NCBI RefSeq assembly: GCF_954871325.1
Contig: NC_088776.1
Span: 4,099,985-4,163,984 of the forward strand
DNA length: 64,000 bases
Reading direction: 5' to 3'
Source of the DNA: Gordionus sp. m RMFG-2023
Taxonomy: Eukaryota > Nematomorpha > Gordioida > Chordodea > Parachordodidae
Part shown: one piece after another, positions 1 through 13,300 of the stretch
Layout of the letters: every line of letters starts with the position of its first letter
Numbering within the stretch: the stretch's first letter is position 1
Translations under genes and position numbers: made by a program
Notes under the pieces: model-generated
Database searches by the model: none
What the model was told of the DNA's origin: nothing
Seen by the model: only the letters and a program-made list of their open reading frames with translations

Positions 1-299
1 AAAAGTGTACATCAATGCAAATCAGCTGGAGACGCCATCTTGGTTACACTAATAATTATTAAAATTTTAAACGAGAGCCTAATTCATTCCTATATCTGAT
101 GCAAACTTTATTAAGGAATTTGCCGGATCATCGAGATAATTAGGAAGCAAGTTATCAATTTTATAGTAGTTTTTTAACATGAGAATAATTACTATATGTG
201 TTACCAAAATGGCGGGTTCAGCTGATTTGCTTTTAACGACGCTTAAAAAATGCATTTTAATGAATGAATCGTCAGTCTCTGGTATTACATATGTCATTG
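1..299 (-). repeat. MITE family A, copy 1 (cut by window start)
   Basis: Short inverted-repeat element of about 300 bp. Its ends contain the conserved blocks GCAAATCAGCTGG and CGCCATNTTGGTTAC facing each other, followed by a terminal part reading GACGATTCATTCATT. The same element recurs near 0.5, 2.1, 10.4 and 49.2 kb. There is no coding capacity. The left end lies outside the window. Confidence 0.85.
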
Positions 300-520
300 A
301 TTTTCAATGATTTTTTCAAAGGGGAAAGATTGACATTAACGGACAGTAAATGACGTTTCTATTATATCGATTTTCTAACTTGAATTTCATAGAATTTTTT
401 TTGTTGATCGCGAGATACCGATTTTTTTGATTTTTTTTCTTCCTATTTTTAAAAATGAAATTATACCAATTGACCTGATCTGGGCAGGTCTCCCTAATAA
501 ATTGCATAATGAGAAAAAAA

Positions 521-776
521 AAATATATCTGATGACTGACGATATATTCATTATAAATAAGTGTACATCAATTAAAACAGCTGAGGACGCCATTTTGGTT
601 ACCCGTATCTTTGTTAAAAAAATTTTTAAACGAGAGGCCAATTTATTCCTATGTCTGACGCTAACTTTTATTAAAGAATTGCCTGATCGTCGAGTTAATA
701 AGGAAGCAATTACTATATATGGGTTACCAAAATGGCGGGTCAAGCTGATTTCCATTCAACGACGCTTCCCAAGCTA
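521..776 (-). repeat. MITE family A, copy 2 (diverged)
   Basis: Same order of blocks as copy 1 (GTGTACATCAAT, CAGCTGAGGACGCC, then ACCAAAATGGCGGG and AACGACGCTT), but the outermost inverted repeat is lost on the right. It lies just upstream of the first candidate exon. Open frames read across it are spurious. Confidence 0.75.
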
Positions 777-876
777 TGTCCGCTCCTTCGCGTAACTATT
801 ATCTCAAAATTCGATCTTGATTTTGTACCATATACGAATTCTCTACAATGCTTTTATCGATGATAATTCTTTTACG

Positions 877-958
877 ATGGGTGCATCGAACAATTCCACA
901 TACATGACCGAATTCGTCAAGCTGGGTTTCCCTAAATTTAATGGCGATGACAGCGCTT
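877..958 (+). CDS. candidate first coding exon of the CENP-C-like gene, or a gag-like relic
   Basis: A locally GC-richer stretch opens with ATG and encodes 27 residues including FVKLGFPKFNGDD. It ends at GCTT|GTATAG, a plausible splice donor in phase 1, which matches the phase required by the next candidate exon (1196). Against this reading, the residue string resembles the LxFPKFxGxD signature at the start of many retrotransposon gag proteins, so it could be a small retroelement relic. No core promoter was recognised upstream. Treat the start of the gene as unresolved. Confidence 0.3.
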
Positions 959-989
959 GTATAGGGAAATTACAATATAACATATAATT

Positions 990-1136
990 ACCAGAATTGT
1001 TAAAAGATTATTTTTAAATGGATCTAGATACAGATACATCGTCTAAAATAATATTCTAGATACCGATATTTTAATCAAAAATCTATCTAGATACAGATAC
1101 CACATTTTTATATCTAGATTTAGGATCTAGATACAA
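990..1136. repeat. non-autonomous hAT-like element, family C (right end lost)
   Basis: Begins with CAGAATTGTTAAAAGAT and carries several copies of the subterminal motif TCTAGATACAGATAC. The right inverted end is missing. Family C copies with intact ends occur at 1694-1817 and 58140-59655. Confidence 0.75.
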
Positions 1137-1195
1137 AACAACTTTGATAATTACAATTACATATTTCAAATATTTAATATACCCAATTCGTAAAG

Positions 1196-1369
1196 ACGCT
1201 TTCACCCCTATCCGATCCCAAAAATTATCGATTAATTCGAAAAAACTCGACTCGAACCACACAAAGAAGACCATCGCCTTAGATACGAATAACCCAATTG
1301 TCCAGGTGGTCTTAGACAAATTGCCGACTCGTATTGATACATCCGAAAATATTCGCGCGACGAATTACG
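1196..1369 (+). CDS. exon of the CENP-C-like gene (58 codons)
   Basis: Open in one frame with markedly higher GC than its surroundings. Proposed acceptor is CGTAAAG|AC (weak pyrimidine tract) and donor is TTACG|GTAATT. It enters and leaves in phase 1, which fits both the candidate exon ending at 958 and the exon starting at 3297. The encoded stretch is polar and basic with no domain I recognise (for example TPIRSQKLSINSKK, then a hydrophobic patch IVQVVLDKLP). The acceptor is the weakest part of the call; the frame remains open back to 1144. Confidence 0.5.
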
Positions 1370-4300
1370 GTAATTTTTTGATGTTTTTTTTAAAAGCAAA
1401 TAACTAGTTACTTTTTTTTAAAGTATGTTAAATATATATCCTCCCGGGTCGGTTGTATTAAATTTTTTTTGACATATACACGGGCCGGGTCGAGCCTGAA
1501 ATATCCGCAGGGCCTGATATATTTTTTTACCAAAAAATTCGGACCGAGCCACAAAAGGTACCACTGCAAGTCTCTGATATATATGTTAGCATCAACGTGT
1601 TTTTTCAACTTTAAATCATTTTTTGAGCGCTTTTTTTAAAAAATTTATAGATATGATTCTACCGGAAATTTATTTTAGCATGTTTATGAATACCAGAGTT
1701 GTTAAAAGATACTTTTTAAAGGGATCTAGATACAGATACATCGTCTAAAATAATATCTAGATACAGATACCACATTTTTATATCTAGACAAGGTATCTAG
1801 ATCCTTTAACAACTCTGATGAATACCAATCACACGAAATTATAGACAATTTTTGCTGTTAACCTTTGAGTCATTCCTAATCTATATTTTTCTAAAAAAAA
1901 ACTGATATTGATTATTATTTAAGTTCAAAAGTTCGTAGTGAAATTGTCTGAAACTTATAGTATAGGTATTTCGAACATGATAGAATACTACATTTCCAGT
2001 AAAATCAGACTTTTAAAATTTAAAAAAAAAAGGGCTCAAAAAGTGATTTAAAGTTAATAAAATTAAGACATTACCGGAAAAAACACGTTGACGCTAACAT
2101 ATATATACAATGACATATATAACACCTAGACTGACGATTCATTCATTAAAATGCATTTCTAAGCGTCGTTAAAGCAAATCAGCTGGACCCGCCATTTTGG
2201 TAACACGTATAGTAATTATTCTAATGTTAAAAAACTGTTATTAAATCGATAACTTGCTTCCTTATCATCTCGATGATTAGACAATTCTTTAATAAAATTT
2301 GCGTTCTTACATAGGAATAAATTAGGCTCTCGTTTAAAATTTTAATAAGGATTAGAGTAACCGATGGCGTCTCCAGCTGATTTGCATTGATGTACACTAT
2401 TAAATGAATGAATCATCAGTCTAGATCAAATATAAAGTCTCACCTACAATAGGCCGCTCCAAGAACACTTTTTTTATAGTCTGGGTAAGCATATTTCTGG
2501 TGAAAAAAATAAAACTAGAACACCTTTAAACACAAATTTTTGAAATTAGTTTTTATTATTGAAGTCAAATAAAAAATTTTTATGAAAAAAATAAATAAAT
2601 TATGTGTTATTTATATATTTATCGGAGACCTGTGCAGGGGTGCCCATTTACACGACCGGACCGGATTTATTTTCAAAAATTTTTTTCGGCTTTGCCCGGG
2701 TTTTATATTTTCAAAACCGGCCCGGCCCTGATTTTTTTAAAAAAATTACATTTATTCGCAATTTTTATTAGATAAAAATGGCGATTTAAGATATTCGGTT
2801 TTAAAAACTACGACCAAGCCCGTGTGGCCAGACTTAGGTCCGGGCCTGCACGCTGCAACATATTATTTATTTTTTACCAAAACAAATAATCATGTGATAT
2901 ATTTTTTTTTGATAATAACCCAACTCAAGGAATGTGCAACTCATGGAAATTTTTTTAATTGGATGAAATATATGTAGTTAAACAAGTAGGATATTAAAGG
3001 TTAGAAAAAATATGGGTTTGGGTTAATTAAAGTAGGGGTAAGATATATAGAAAAGGGGTTTTAAGAAAATATAAAAACAAATCTGACAGGTCACGTGATT
3101 AAAAATTATTTCCCCTGAGTTGGACCATAATAATTTTTTTAGCATATTTTTATTTGAAATTCCATTGACTACAATTTGTATAATATTAATTTTTTTTTTA
3201 ATATTAAAAATGATATTTTTTTTGAGAATGTAACGAGTAACGGTATCTTATAAAGATACTTCTATTAACACTAATAATTATAATCGATCAACTTAGGTAA
3301 CGATAACCACGAGAGCGTCGAAATCCAGAAGAAAAGTCAGGGAAAAATGGATAAAGGGAACAAAAGATCCAAGAAAAAGGGACTATCCGAGTTGGATAGA
3401 CTCGCGATCCGAAGTTTTAGACCTGAGTGGGCCTCTACTAATAGTCACATTCGAGGAGTGGATCCAGGTACGATGTCATGTTAGCATGCACCGTTATTCT
3501 ACAATTTTATTAGGAGACGCGATGTACTCCCAGGGGTCATAACCGTAGCGAATATCGGTTTAGGCTTATATAAAAATAACGGATTAGAGTTCAGATTCAG
3601 TTCAAGAAAAATAGTAATAATATAGTAACCGGAACTTTTAACAACCCGAAACATTTTTTTAAAAATTAAGGTTCCCGGATAGTGTTGTTAATCGGCTCAA
3701 TCTGAGCCGATTTTTTTTAAAAACGGTTAATTCAATATATTATCCGGAAAAATATTACGCAACCCCGTTAATTTTTGCTCATAGATGGAAGTGAGGCTTG
3801 GACATCTATGAACGAAATCTCGAGACTTAGTCAACATCTTTCTGGCTAGAATACTGAGTAAGCCTTTTTTAAGAATCGGCTTAGTTCGGGGTTCAATAGA
3901 AAAAAAAATTTAAATTTATTTTAGGCAATGTCCAAAATATTTTTTTAAAAAAATTCACAATAATTTGAAATTTGTATAATTTTGTTAGAAATGTTTTGGA
4001 CACGTTTTTATTTTTTATATTTAAAATAGCTTATTTATATTTATTTTCATTAATGTTTGCAAAGTTTGTGAATTTTAATTTTACGATATTTTGGACTCAG
4101 CCTTATAAAAACTTATATTAAAATTTAATATAGAAAAAAAACATGCAAATTATTTAATAATTTATTTTTTGCTTGGAATTATTTTAATTTTACGATATTT
4201 TGGACTCAGCCTTATAAAAACTTATATTAAAATTTAATATAGAAAAAAAACATGCAAATTATTTAATAATTTATTTTTTGCTTGGAATTTTTTTTATTAT

Positions 4301-7300
4301 ATTTTTTTTAGAGTATACACCATTTTTATGTAAAAATTTTATCGAGCATATTGTAACTTTTTTTTTGTTAATAATAGATAATAATAAATCTATAGTTTAG
4401 GAATATCAATTTTTTGTTTGTTTGTTGGATCATTAAATTATATAAGTTAGACCAAAAGAAGATGAAAATAATCACGGGGTAAATAGCTTTATTAAATGCA
4501 AGTTGCAAATGCACTGTCAAATTTCGGCATTAAAAAAATTTTCGGTTATTTTAATTTTAACCTCTCCGATTTGGAAGATATCATGGATAATTCGCTTTTC
4601 TAATTTATAAATGATAAATTATTTTTATGGAGTAAGGCCTGAATATAGTAAAATAAAATTTTATTTAAAAGAATCTAACTAAATTTTATAAGTCTTTATA
4701 TTTCTACAACCCCAAACCCTGAAACTCTTTTTAGAAGGAGGGTTCACAGCTAGTGTTGTTAAATGGCTCGTTTTGAGCCAATTTTTAAAAACGGCTAACT
4801 CAATATTTCGTCCAGAAAAATATTACGCAAGCCTCAAGATTTTGCTCATAGAAGGAACAAAGGTCTAGGCATATATTATCGAAATCTCAAGACTTAGGCA
4901 ATATTTTTTCTGACTAAAATATTGAGTTAGCAGTTTTAAAAAATCGGCTCAAAATGAGCTGTTTAACAACACTATTCACAGCCTTGTAATTGTGGGTTCG
5001 GTTCGCACTTTTTAAAAACTGTTTCGAACCTTTTCGTATATCACTAAATCCCAAATTTAAAAGAAAAATAAACTATAAGTAGTGATGTAAAACGGCCCGA
5101 TTTGAGCCGATATTTTAGCCAGTAAGATATTGCTTAAGGCCGCATTCATAGTGGATCCGATCCCACACGATTTAACAGCTGGTCGATTTTTAAAATCGGT
5201 TTATGAGAATCAATTTTTCTTTATTAAAACCAATATTTCTTAGGTTATTATCATGTATAGAATTAAAGATAAAATAAATGTTATTTAAAAAAAAAATTGA
5301 TCTCATAAACATATTTTAAAAATCGATCAGCTGTTAAATCGTGTCGCATCGGATCCACTATGAATGCTACCTAAGCCTCGAGATTTAGCTAATAGATGTC
5401 CAAACCTCTGTGCCGTTTACGAGCAAAATCTTTAGGATTGAAGTAATATTTTTCTCTGGATAAAATATCGAGTTAGCCGTTTTTTTTTAAAAAAAAGGCT
5501 CTTATACCACACTAACTATTGGTATAGCGCTATTTAATTTATAAATTATAAATAAATAAACGGTATATATATACAATTATTTGTTCAACCAATCAAAAAT
5601 TGATAAATAATATTTCAAGACAAGTTTTATGGATATCCAAAAGATCAAAACCGATTTTTTTTTGTGTGTATTTCTTAATTTATATTCAGTCCCAAAAGTT
5701 TATGGCAAAATTGTCTGAAGTGTTATAGGTTAGGTAGGTAGTCCGCTTATGCCGATATGTATTTCCGGTCAAATAAGATCTTTTAAATTTAAAAACGATC
5801 CTCATTTAAATGATTCAGAACGTAAAAATTTGGATAAAACTAATCAACAATCGAAGCATTTATCATGTTTATTCCTGGAACCTGAACCAACCAATATACA
5901 AAAAAGTGGAAACCTTAAGCTATTATCGATATCGGCCGCTACCTTCAATTTTAATTTGTAGTGTCGGTTTTGTTGCCAACCGATACACTATTAGTATCGG
6001 GTTCTATGTCAATCGATACAATATTAGTTTCGGAAATTGGTATAATGCCTCTATTCTTTTCTCTTTTTTGTTAAATCTAAAGAATCACGCTATTCTATTC
6101 AGCCAAGCGAAAGGGGAGAAAAAGAAGGAGAAAAAAAAATGAACCAAACCCCAGAACTTTTCTCCTTTTGAAATCATCAGAACTATTTACGACAAATTTA
6201 TTAATAATTTTTTTGTTGTTTGTTTTTTTAGACAAAACTTTGACAAATACCTGTAGATCTTCAACGAGAGTTCGAACCTTGCGCTTCCAACAACTCAACT
6301 TGGACAAGATCTGCGCTCAGCAGCCTCCCGCGGTTATTTTAAAAAGTGAAGAGCCAAATAGAATCATAAATCTAGTTTCATAATAATTAATTTTTTTTGG
6401 GGAGCGGTTTTTGGTACGAAATAAGTGGGGAAATTTTTTTTAAATTAACCCTATTCCATACCCTGGCGGCATTTAAATCACCCTAACTTGGCCCAAATGG
6501 CTACCTAATCGGGGGAAATTTTTAAAAATAATCGGCATCGATCCGATATTTAATATCTTACAAAATCAAACTTGAATATTAATTACTCATAATTATAGAA
6601 TCGAATCAATTTAAATTAAAACAATTATCCAAATTTTGTTTCGCCCTTTACATATACCCAAATCCATAGTATAAAAATAGTTAAAGGTTTGGGCTGGATA
6701 AGCAAAACAACGTGAAAACTTCCTAATTCCTTCATTAGGAACATATTAGCAAAATATAAATCAAACCAAATATGTTATAAACTTACTCGATGAATAATGT
6801 ACTCTATAATGTTGACACGCCAATCAATTTTGCTTTTTGAAAAAAACTATTAGTTTAAATAATACAAAAAAAAAATTATACTTAATTCATTAATAGGTTT
6901 TCTATACATTTTTCATAATTCATGATCCTATTAGGAAATTTTAATTACGAAATTTTATAACCACGATTTTTATTTTCCTGGTGGATTTTAAAATAGTGAT
7001 TTTAAGAATATTCATAAAAAGAGATGTAAAATATTTTTATTGTTAAATCACTTTTATATTTTAAGTAATAATCTATATACACATAATAAGTAATAAACAA
7101 ATTTATTTGAAATTTGAAATAAATATTTAAAATAATATTTAACATTTATATATCGAAGATTTCTTTTTAGAGATACCAAAATTTCCAATTTATTAGAGGT
7201 CAGCCTGCGGCGATGGTCAATATCACCAGTTTCACTAAAAACTGATTCTGAAGAGATTATCGCACACTTTTATAAACAGAATGCCCCAAAAAATGACAAT

Positions 7301-10300
7301 ATGGCAGAATGTTAATTAATTAATTATTATTAAAAAAATATTACATAAAAATGGATTTCGATTTTATTTATAAAAATAAATGATTTTAAAAAAATTTTAT
7401 AACATTTTATTTTTGTTAAAGACGCCATTTTATATCGGATCAGAAAATTTTATAATATTGGCCGATAACCGATATTTTAAAATGGGCGAAATATCGGCCC
7501 GATCCGATAAAAATATCGGTATATCCCTAATGAAAAATGTTCACTAGGAATTTGACAAAATTTACAGATAACATCTGACCGGGTTGAAGTGCCATCAAAT
7601 CCTCTTTGTTTTCCATCTCAATTTCCTGATAATAAATGATTACTTGGTTTATTTGTTAATAAAATCATCATCTCTCGGCATTAACATTCCAGAGTTTTCT
7701 AACGTGGCCTGTCGTGCTTGGTTTCAGACTTCAGTAGATGATCCGAAGATACCTAACTACCCTCTCTCATGTTTATAAGGATTTATTTTTGTGTAAGGCC
7801 ATGGTTTGGAAATGGAATAGGTTCTATACTATTTCGACCAGAATAATTGTCTCCCTCGGAAAATAGTGATTCCTTAAAAAAAAAACTAAATTCATTTTTG
7901 ATTTGCGTAAATGAAATGGTTAACTATAAAAGAAGATGCGAATTATTATGAATGGTCTCATACTCACACCCGCTTATTTTCTCTGGGGAGGGAGGGGGAG
8001 TAGGATTTCATAAAAATAGGAAATTAATTCAAAAATAGAATACGAAGGTTTAGAGATAATGGTCCATATTTAATTTTTTTTTTGCTAATTATTAACGAAG
8101 TCATTGGTAACAGATGTTTGATTATTTTTATTTGTCGTAGATACCTTACAAAACGGTTTGGACCGACTTATAGGCACGGACGAAGAGTCGGCAATTTGGT
8201 CAATCAGGAATAAAATTCCTGAAAGTAAAAAAAGGAAGAAGAAGAAAAATGTTGAAAATGTGGGCGAGGGCCTTCTCCCAACCCCCAAAAATTTCGTCGG
8301 GGTGATGGAAAAAAATGTCAATTACGTTTTCGATTTTAAAAATCAACAGACCCGACGCGAACTCGTGCCAGATACAGATGATCCCCTATTAAATCATCTC
8401 AATATGGGTATGGGTGATGAATATATCCGCAACGTGCCCTCGACGTCTTACGACTTTTCCGTCACCTCCAGTCTCAAAATTTCGCAGCAGAAAGCGCCTA
8501 AAAAGCCTCGCGAGAAACAGAACAAGCCCATAAATCTCATCTCCACTCCCCACACCGCCAAAGCCGTTCTCAAAATTAGCCAAAAAAGAAAGGTTTTCGA
8601 TTCGAATATTTTTTTATCCAAAGATCCGAACCGTAACGAATATCGATTTCGGTTTGTAAAAAAAATCGTAATACCCGCTCGTTCGAATGTTTTTTTTTAT
8701 ACACAAGAAGGGAAATCATATATTCAGATATTTCATCCTTATTTCCTAAAAAAAAGAATAATAATATTGGGTTGGTATTTTATTCTGTAAAAATTTATCC
8801 TTTTGAGAACACTTTTTTCGGGTAGTTGGCACCGTCGAATAGCGATACAATAATACATAAGATACCTGAAAAATAGTTCCTTTTTTTAGAGGTCAGGGTC
8901 GGGTACAAGTTTTTTTAACGGTTTCTATCGGTTTATAATAACGAGTAACCGTGTATTCACAGCTAGCGCGAATAAAATTGACGGAGCAAATATTGACAAA
9001 AGTCTATCGCCCCGCAAATTCGCGCCAACTCTCAATGCGGAGTAATATCGATTTAAATGGTTTGATCTCAGGTTCCTTATACGTTGGTCGGAGATCTCCC
9101 CAGCTTCATTTTTCTTGTCTAGGCCGAAAAAAAAAGAGCTCCATTTCTTGTTCCTTTTCCGGTCGAATTTGTTTTTTTTAAATTTGTGCAAATTCTTGAG
9201 ACATGGTTTCCTTTTTTATTGTTGAATACGACTCCAAGAAAGACAGGTGTTGCTAGATATCGATGAAACAAGTTTAGAAAGAGTGGATGGCAGTTAATAG
9301 TCAAATTTTTTTTTAAAGCTGGATTATTATCATTTATTGCTTTAAATGTGGTTCCTTGAGATAATTTTTCAATTTCGAGGGAATGCCGGCAATTTTCCAT
9401 GGTATTGATAATTAAATCAGCATAAGATCCTCACAAACAAATATGCAAGTTGAATTGGTAGCACTGATATTGTTGGGATTTCTCCCATATCCATAATTTG
9501 ATTTTCTATACTATATAAATAATATTTAAAAAAAAACAATATTTAAATAAATTTAATTTTTTTTACGTACACTAAGTGAATTAATTTATTCCACATACAT
9601 TCTAGAATTATCTTTTCTCTATAAAGTTTCGATTGAATTGAAGGAAAAAGGTTGTTTTAACTCGTGGATCCAAAATCTCATCCTTCATAGTCTGGACATC
9701 TTTACCATGCTCATCATGATTGGCTAGTTTTTTTTAAAGTAAATCTAGGAATGCAATAACATGCTGATTGATACATTTTCTCCACTAATTTCTTTTGTGG
9801 ATGCGACGAATTAAATAATAATGAAGCCAACTGGAAATTTATTTTTTTAAAATGAAGACGCCATTTTATCGGATCATGTCGGCCGTTAACCGAGATGCTT
9901 AAAGAGATGAATAATCGGCCCGATTCGATCAAAAATATAGGTTAATCTCTACTAATGATCCTTCTTCTATTCGATGCCGATAATGTTCTCAAATAACTCC
10001 GATAAACTCGTATATTTATAAACTAATTCGATTATTAAATTTATTTAAAATGTTATAAAAAATCAGAAGAACGCGCCTATTATCGAGATGCGGAACGAAG
10101 CCGGTGTCGATATCTCAGACATCAGTCATTCGTCTCAGCCATCACTCCACCTGGATCCGGTTTTCATGGCAACGCGGATAACCCCCGAAAATAAACGCAG
10201 GGCCGTTCTGCGAGCACAAAAAAATCATAAAGACGAGCCCCCTGAGGCGAAAACTAGTAAACAAAAATACCTTATCTATCTAAAACAAAAAATATCCATT

Positions 10301-13300
10301 TAAATTTTATTAATTATCACGCCAAATAGATCTCTAGAAATCTCATTTTGTAGGCACCCATGTTTTCTGACCCGGTTTTGTTATCCGTACGGGTTACGGT
10401 CCGGGTTTGCAGATCTCTGATATAATTAATGACGTATAATAATGCCTGGACTGACGATGCATTCATAATAACGCATTTGAAAGCGTCGTTGAATGCAAAT
10501 CAGCTGGACCCGTTATTTTGGTAACCCATATTGTAATCATTCTTATGTTAAAAACTACTATTAAATTGATAACTTGCTTCCTTATTATCTCGATGAGGCA
10601 ATTCATTAATAAAATTTGCCTCAGACATAGGAATAAATTGGCCTCTCGTTTAAAATTTTTAATAATGACATGGGTAATCAAAATGGCGTCCCCAGCTGTT
10701 TTCATTGATGTACACTTTTATGAATGCACAGTCAGTCTAGGTATTATTATATGTCACTCATTGGATTGTACTTAGCCAATATACCACCTAGAGGTCTGCA
10801 ATGAGCGAGTTATTAAGCCAACCGCCCATGTTTTTTTAAAGAAAATACACCCGTCCGCTTATTTATTTAAAAAAAATGTTTGTTTAGCCCGCCCTTCCCC
10901 ACAATGTTTAAATTTTTCGGATAAGCTAAAACTTACACCCCTCTCCTCGTTGTTTCGATATAAAAAAATGGCTACTTTAATTTTTTTTCTTCTTTCTATG
11001 ACTCCATTTTAAATTCATTAATAATAATAATAATAATAATAAATATTCTCATATTTTCGTTTTAATTTTATTTATTTTTTTCACAAGTATGGTATAAAAT
11101 AATCGTTGCATAAGTTTTGCTTTTAAATAGAGAGAGAGAGCTGTACTACATCCGTATTTTTCACCAGTGACAATCCCGGATTCTCACTTTTATAATTATC
11201 CTGCCGGGTTCGGTAACGGGTCTTATAAAATGGTGTTGTTAAACGGACCGATTTAGCCGATTTTAGATTAGGATTTTAGCTCCAAATAATATTATACGAG
11301 CAGGGAGATTTCGTTAATAGACGTCCAAACCTCTCCGCCATTTATGAGCAAAATCTCCAGGCTTACATAATATTATTTTGGCTAAAATCTTGATCAGACA
11401 TTTTTTTAAAAATTGGAAGTTTTTTAGTTTGGGATCTAAATTTTTTTTACCGATTTTTTTCAAGAGAAAAAAAAACCCAAGTATTACCTTCTCTAGGTTA
11501 TCTTGTTAATATTATTTCGAAGATTTCCCTAGAAATGTATATAATAGTGCGCACAAAATTGTGCGTTTCAAAACGCTGCGTTGCAAGCGCAAATTAATGC
11601 ATTTCAAATGGCCTCGTGCGAATCGGTAAAATTTACCGTTTGGCGTTAGCAACCATTTTTAAAAAAAGGCGAATAGGTTTGCCTTTTTCATTACTTTTTT
11701 TTTAATTATTCGCTTTGTAATATTATATAAAAATGTAAATATAAATAACTTACTTATATCCTTAAAAAAAGGATATTTATAAATTAAGAGAAATGTAGAA
11801 GGCAGACGATAATATAATTTTCAAAGACAAATCCTTTTTTTTTTAGAACTTATTTAAAATTTTGAATAGACGGATATTAATTTTTTTCACTTTCATTTTC
11901 GAGGTATTATAATTAAAGCCTATATTAATTATAACAAAACAAAAAAAAATTGATTATTATTCCTCTAGGGAGTGTTTTAGGTTCGAAATTTATCGAGGAA
12001 CAATTCAAAAGTCCCAATCATAACAGCTACATTTCGAACAGTGATGTAGATGATGCCCTGACTGACGATTTTTCGGTAGCGGGTTCGAGTGACAGGGAAA
12101 GTGTCATCAGCCGACTTACATCGAAGTTTTTGACTAGTGATAGGCCTACGGTGAACCATATTGCCCCACCTATTCAGCCACCCGATTATAATTACGATCG
12201 TAAAATTATTTATTATAAATAAACAAAAATCACCTAATAATCTTAGGATGCCTAAATCATTTTAATATAACAATTTCTATCAGAAGACCGTTAGATATTT
12301 TTGTTGTTGTTGTCTCAGCTCGTTTTATTTTTCATCATTTTACGGGCCCGGTTCCAAATTATTTCTAAAATATTTACACTATTTTCCAGCTGATTAATAA
12401 TTGATATTTAAATATTCATTTTTGAAATCTTACCATATTTTTTCCTTATTTCCGGGACACGTCTGCAGGTTTCTGATATCCCTAATCATCTTGAAATGTT
12501 GACTAAAAATTTAGCGATGACTTGGTAAGGCAAAAAAAGGTTTTGTATAACCAGCCTCATAAAAACTATTGGGTAATGATCGTCTAAGCGAATTATATCT
12601 TGCTCTAATAAATTATTACTCGTGACGTTATAGGTATTTCGATAATTTTTCCGCGGATTAATTTTATAACGCAATTGAGCTTGTAAAGAGGAATTTAGTA
12701 AATTATATGCATGTTTTGGTATTCTTAATTGACTCAATTGAGGGGGGGGGGTGGTTATTGTTTTATTACTGTCATATGTAAGGCTAGTTGCCTAGTGTTT
12801 AAAAAAATGTAAAATAATATTATTTAAGAATTTAGATATTTAAGCGTTTGTGCATTAGAGTTTTATCGTCTGCTTAGTAGTTATATTTAATTTTGAAGAA
12901 TTCTCATGAATTTTGAAGTTATAGGTTTTGTATATATTATATTTAAAACTACTTGCTGTGTAATATATAACTTAATATATATAGTTTCAATTTTTTTTTG
13001 TAATTAAACTTTCAAACTCGATATCATTTGGTGTGCCAAATTTAAGAGGTTGAGGAGGGGGGGATTACTCCTTTAAAGTGCATTCTATGTTTCATGTACA
13101 AGCATTCTAAAATATAATTATGTTATAAGAAAATTATATTAATTTATAAGTGAAATTATTACATTTTAAATAATTATTGACTGTATGAGATAGGTTAAGC
13201 TGTTATTAAAAAAATAAATAACAAGTGAGTGACAAGCAACACAACATTTTTTTACCTCTCTCTTTTAAGCGTAGCAAATAAGCATGCTTGGATGGCTTCA

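Noticed and set aside
427-795. Overlapping 122-codon frames on both strands
   Set aside because: Both read through MITE family A copy 2; the strands mirror each other because of the inverted repeats.
7680-7780. Open stretch encoding NVACRAWFQTSVDDPKIPNY as a further exon
   Set aside because: The acceptor is good and the incoming phase would fit, but no adequate donor in phase 1 exists before the stop. Possibly a transposon fragment.
12486-12737. 83-codon minus frame with plausible composition
   Set aside because: It lies in an intron, antisense to the cupin gene, without homology or splice signals. Possible but unsupported.
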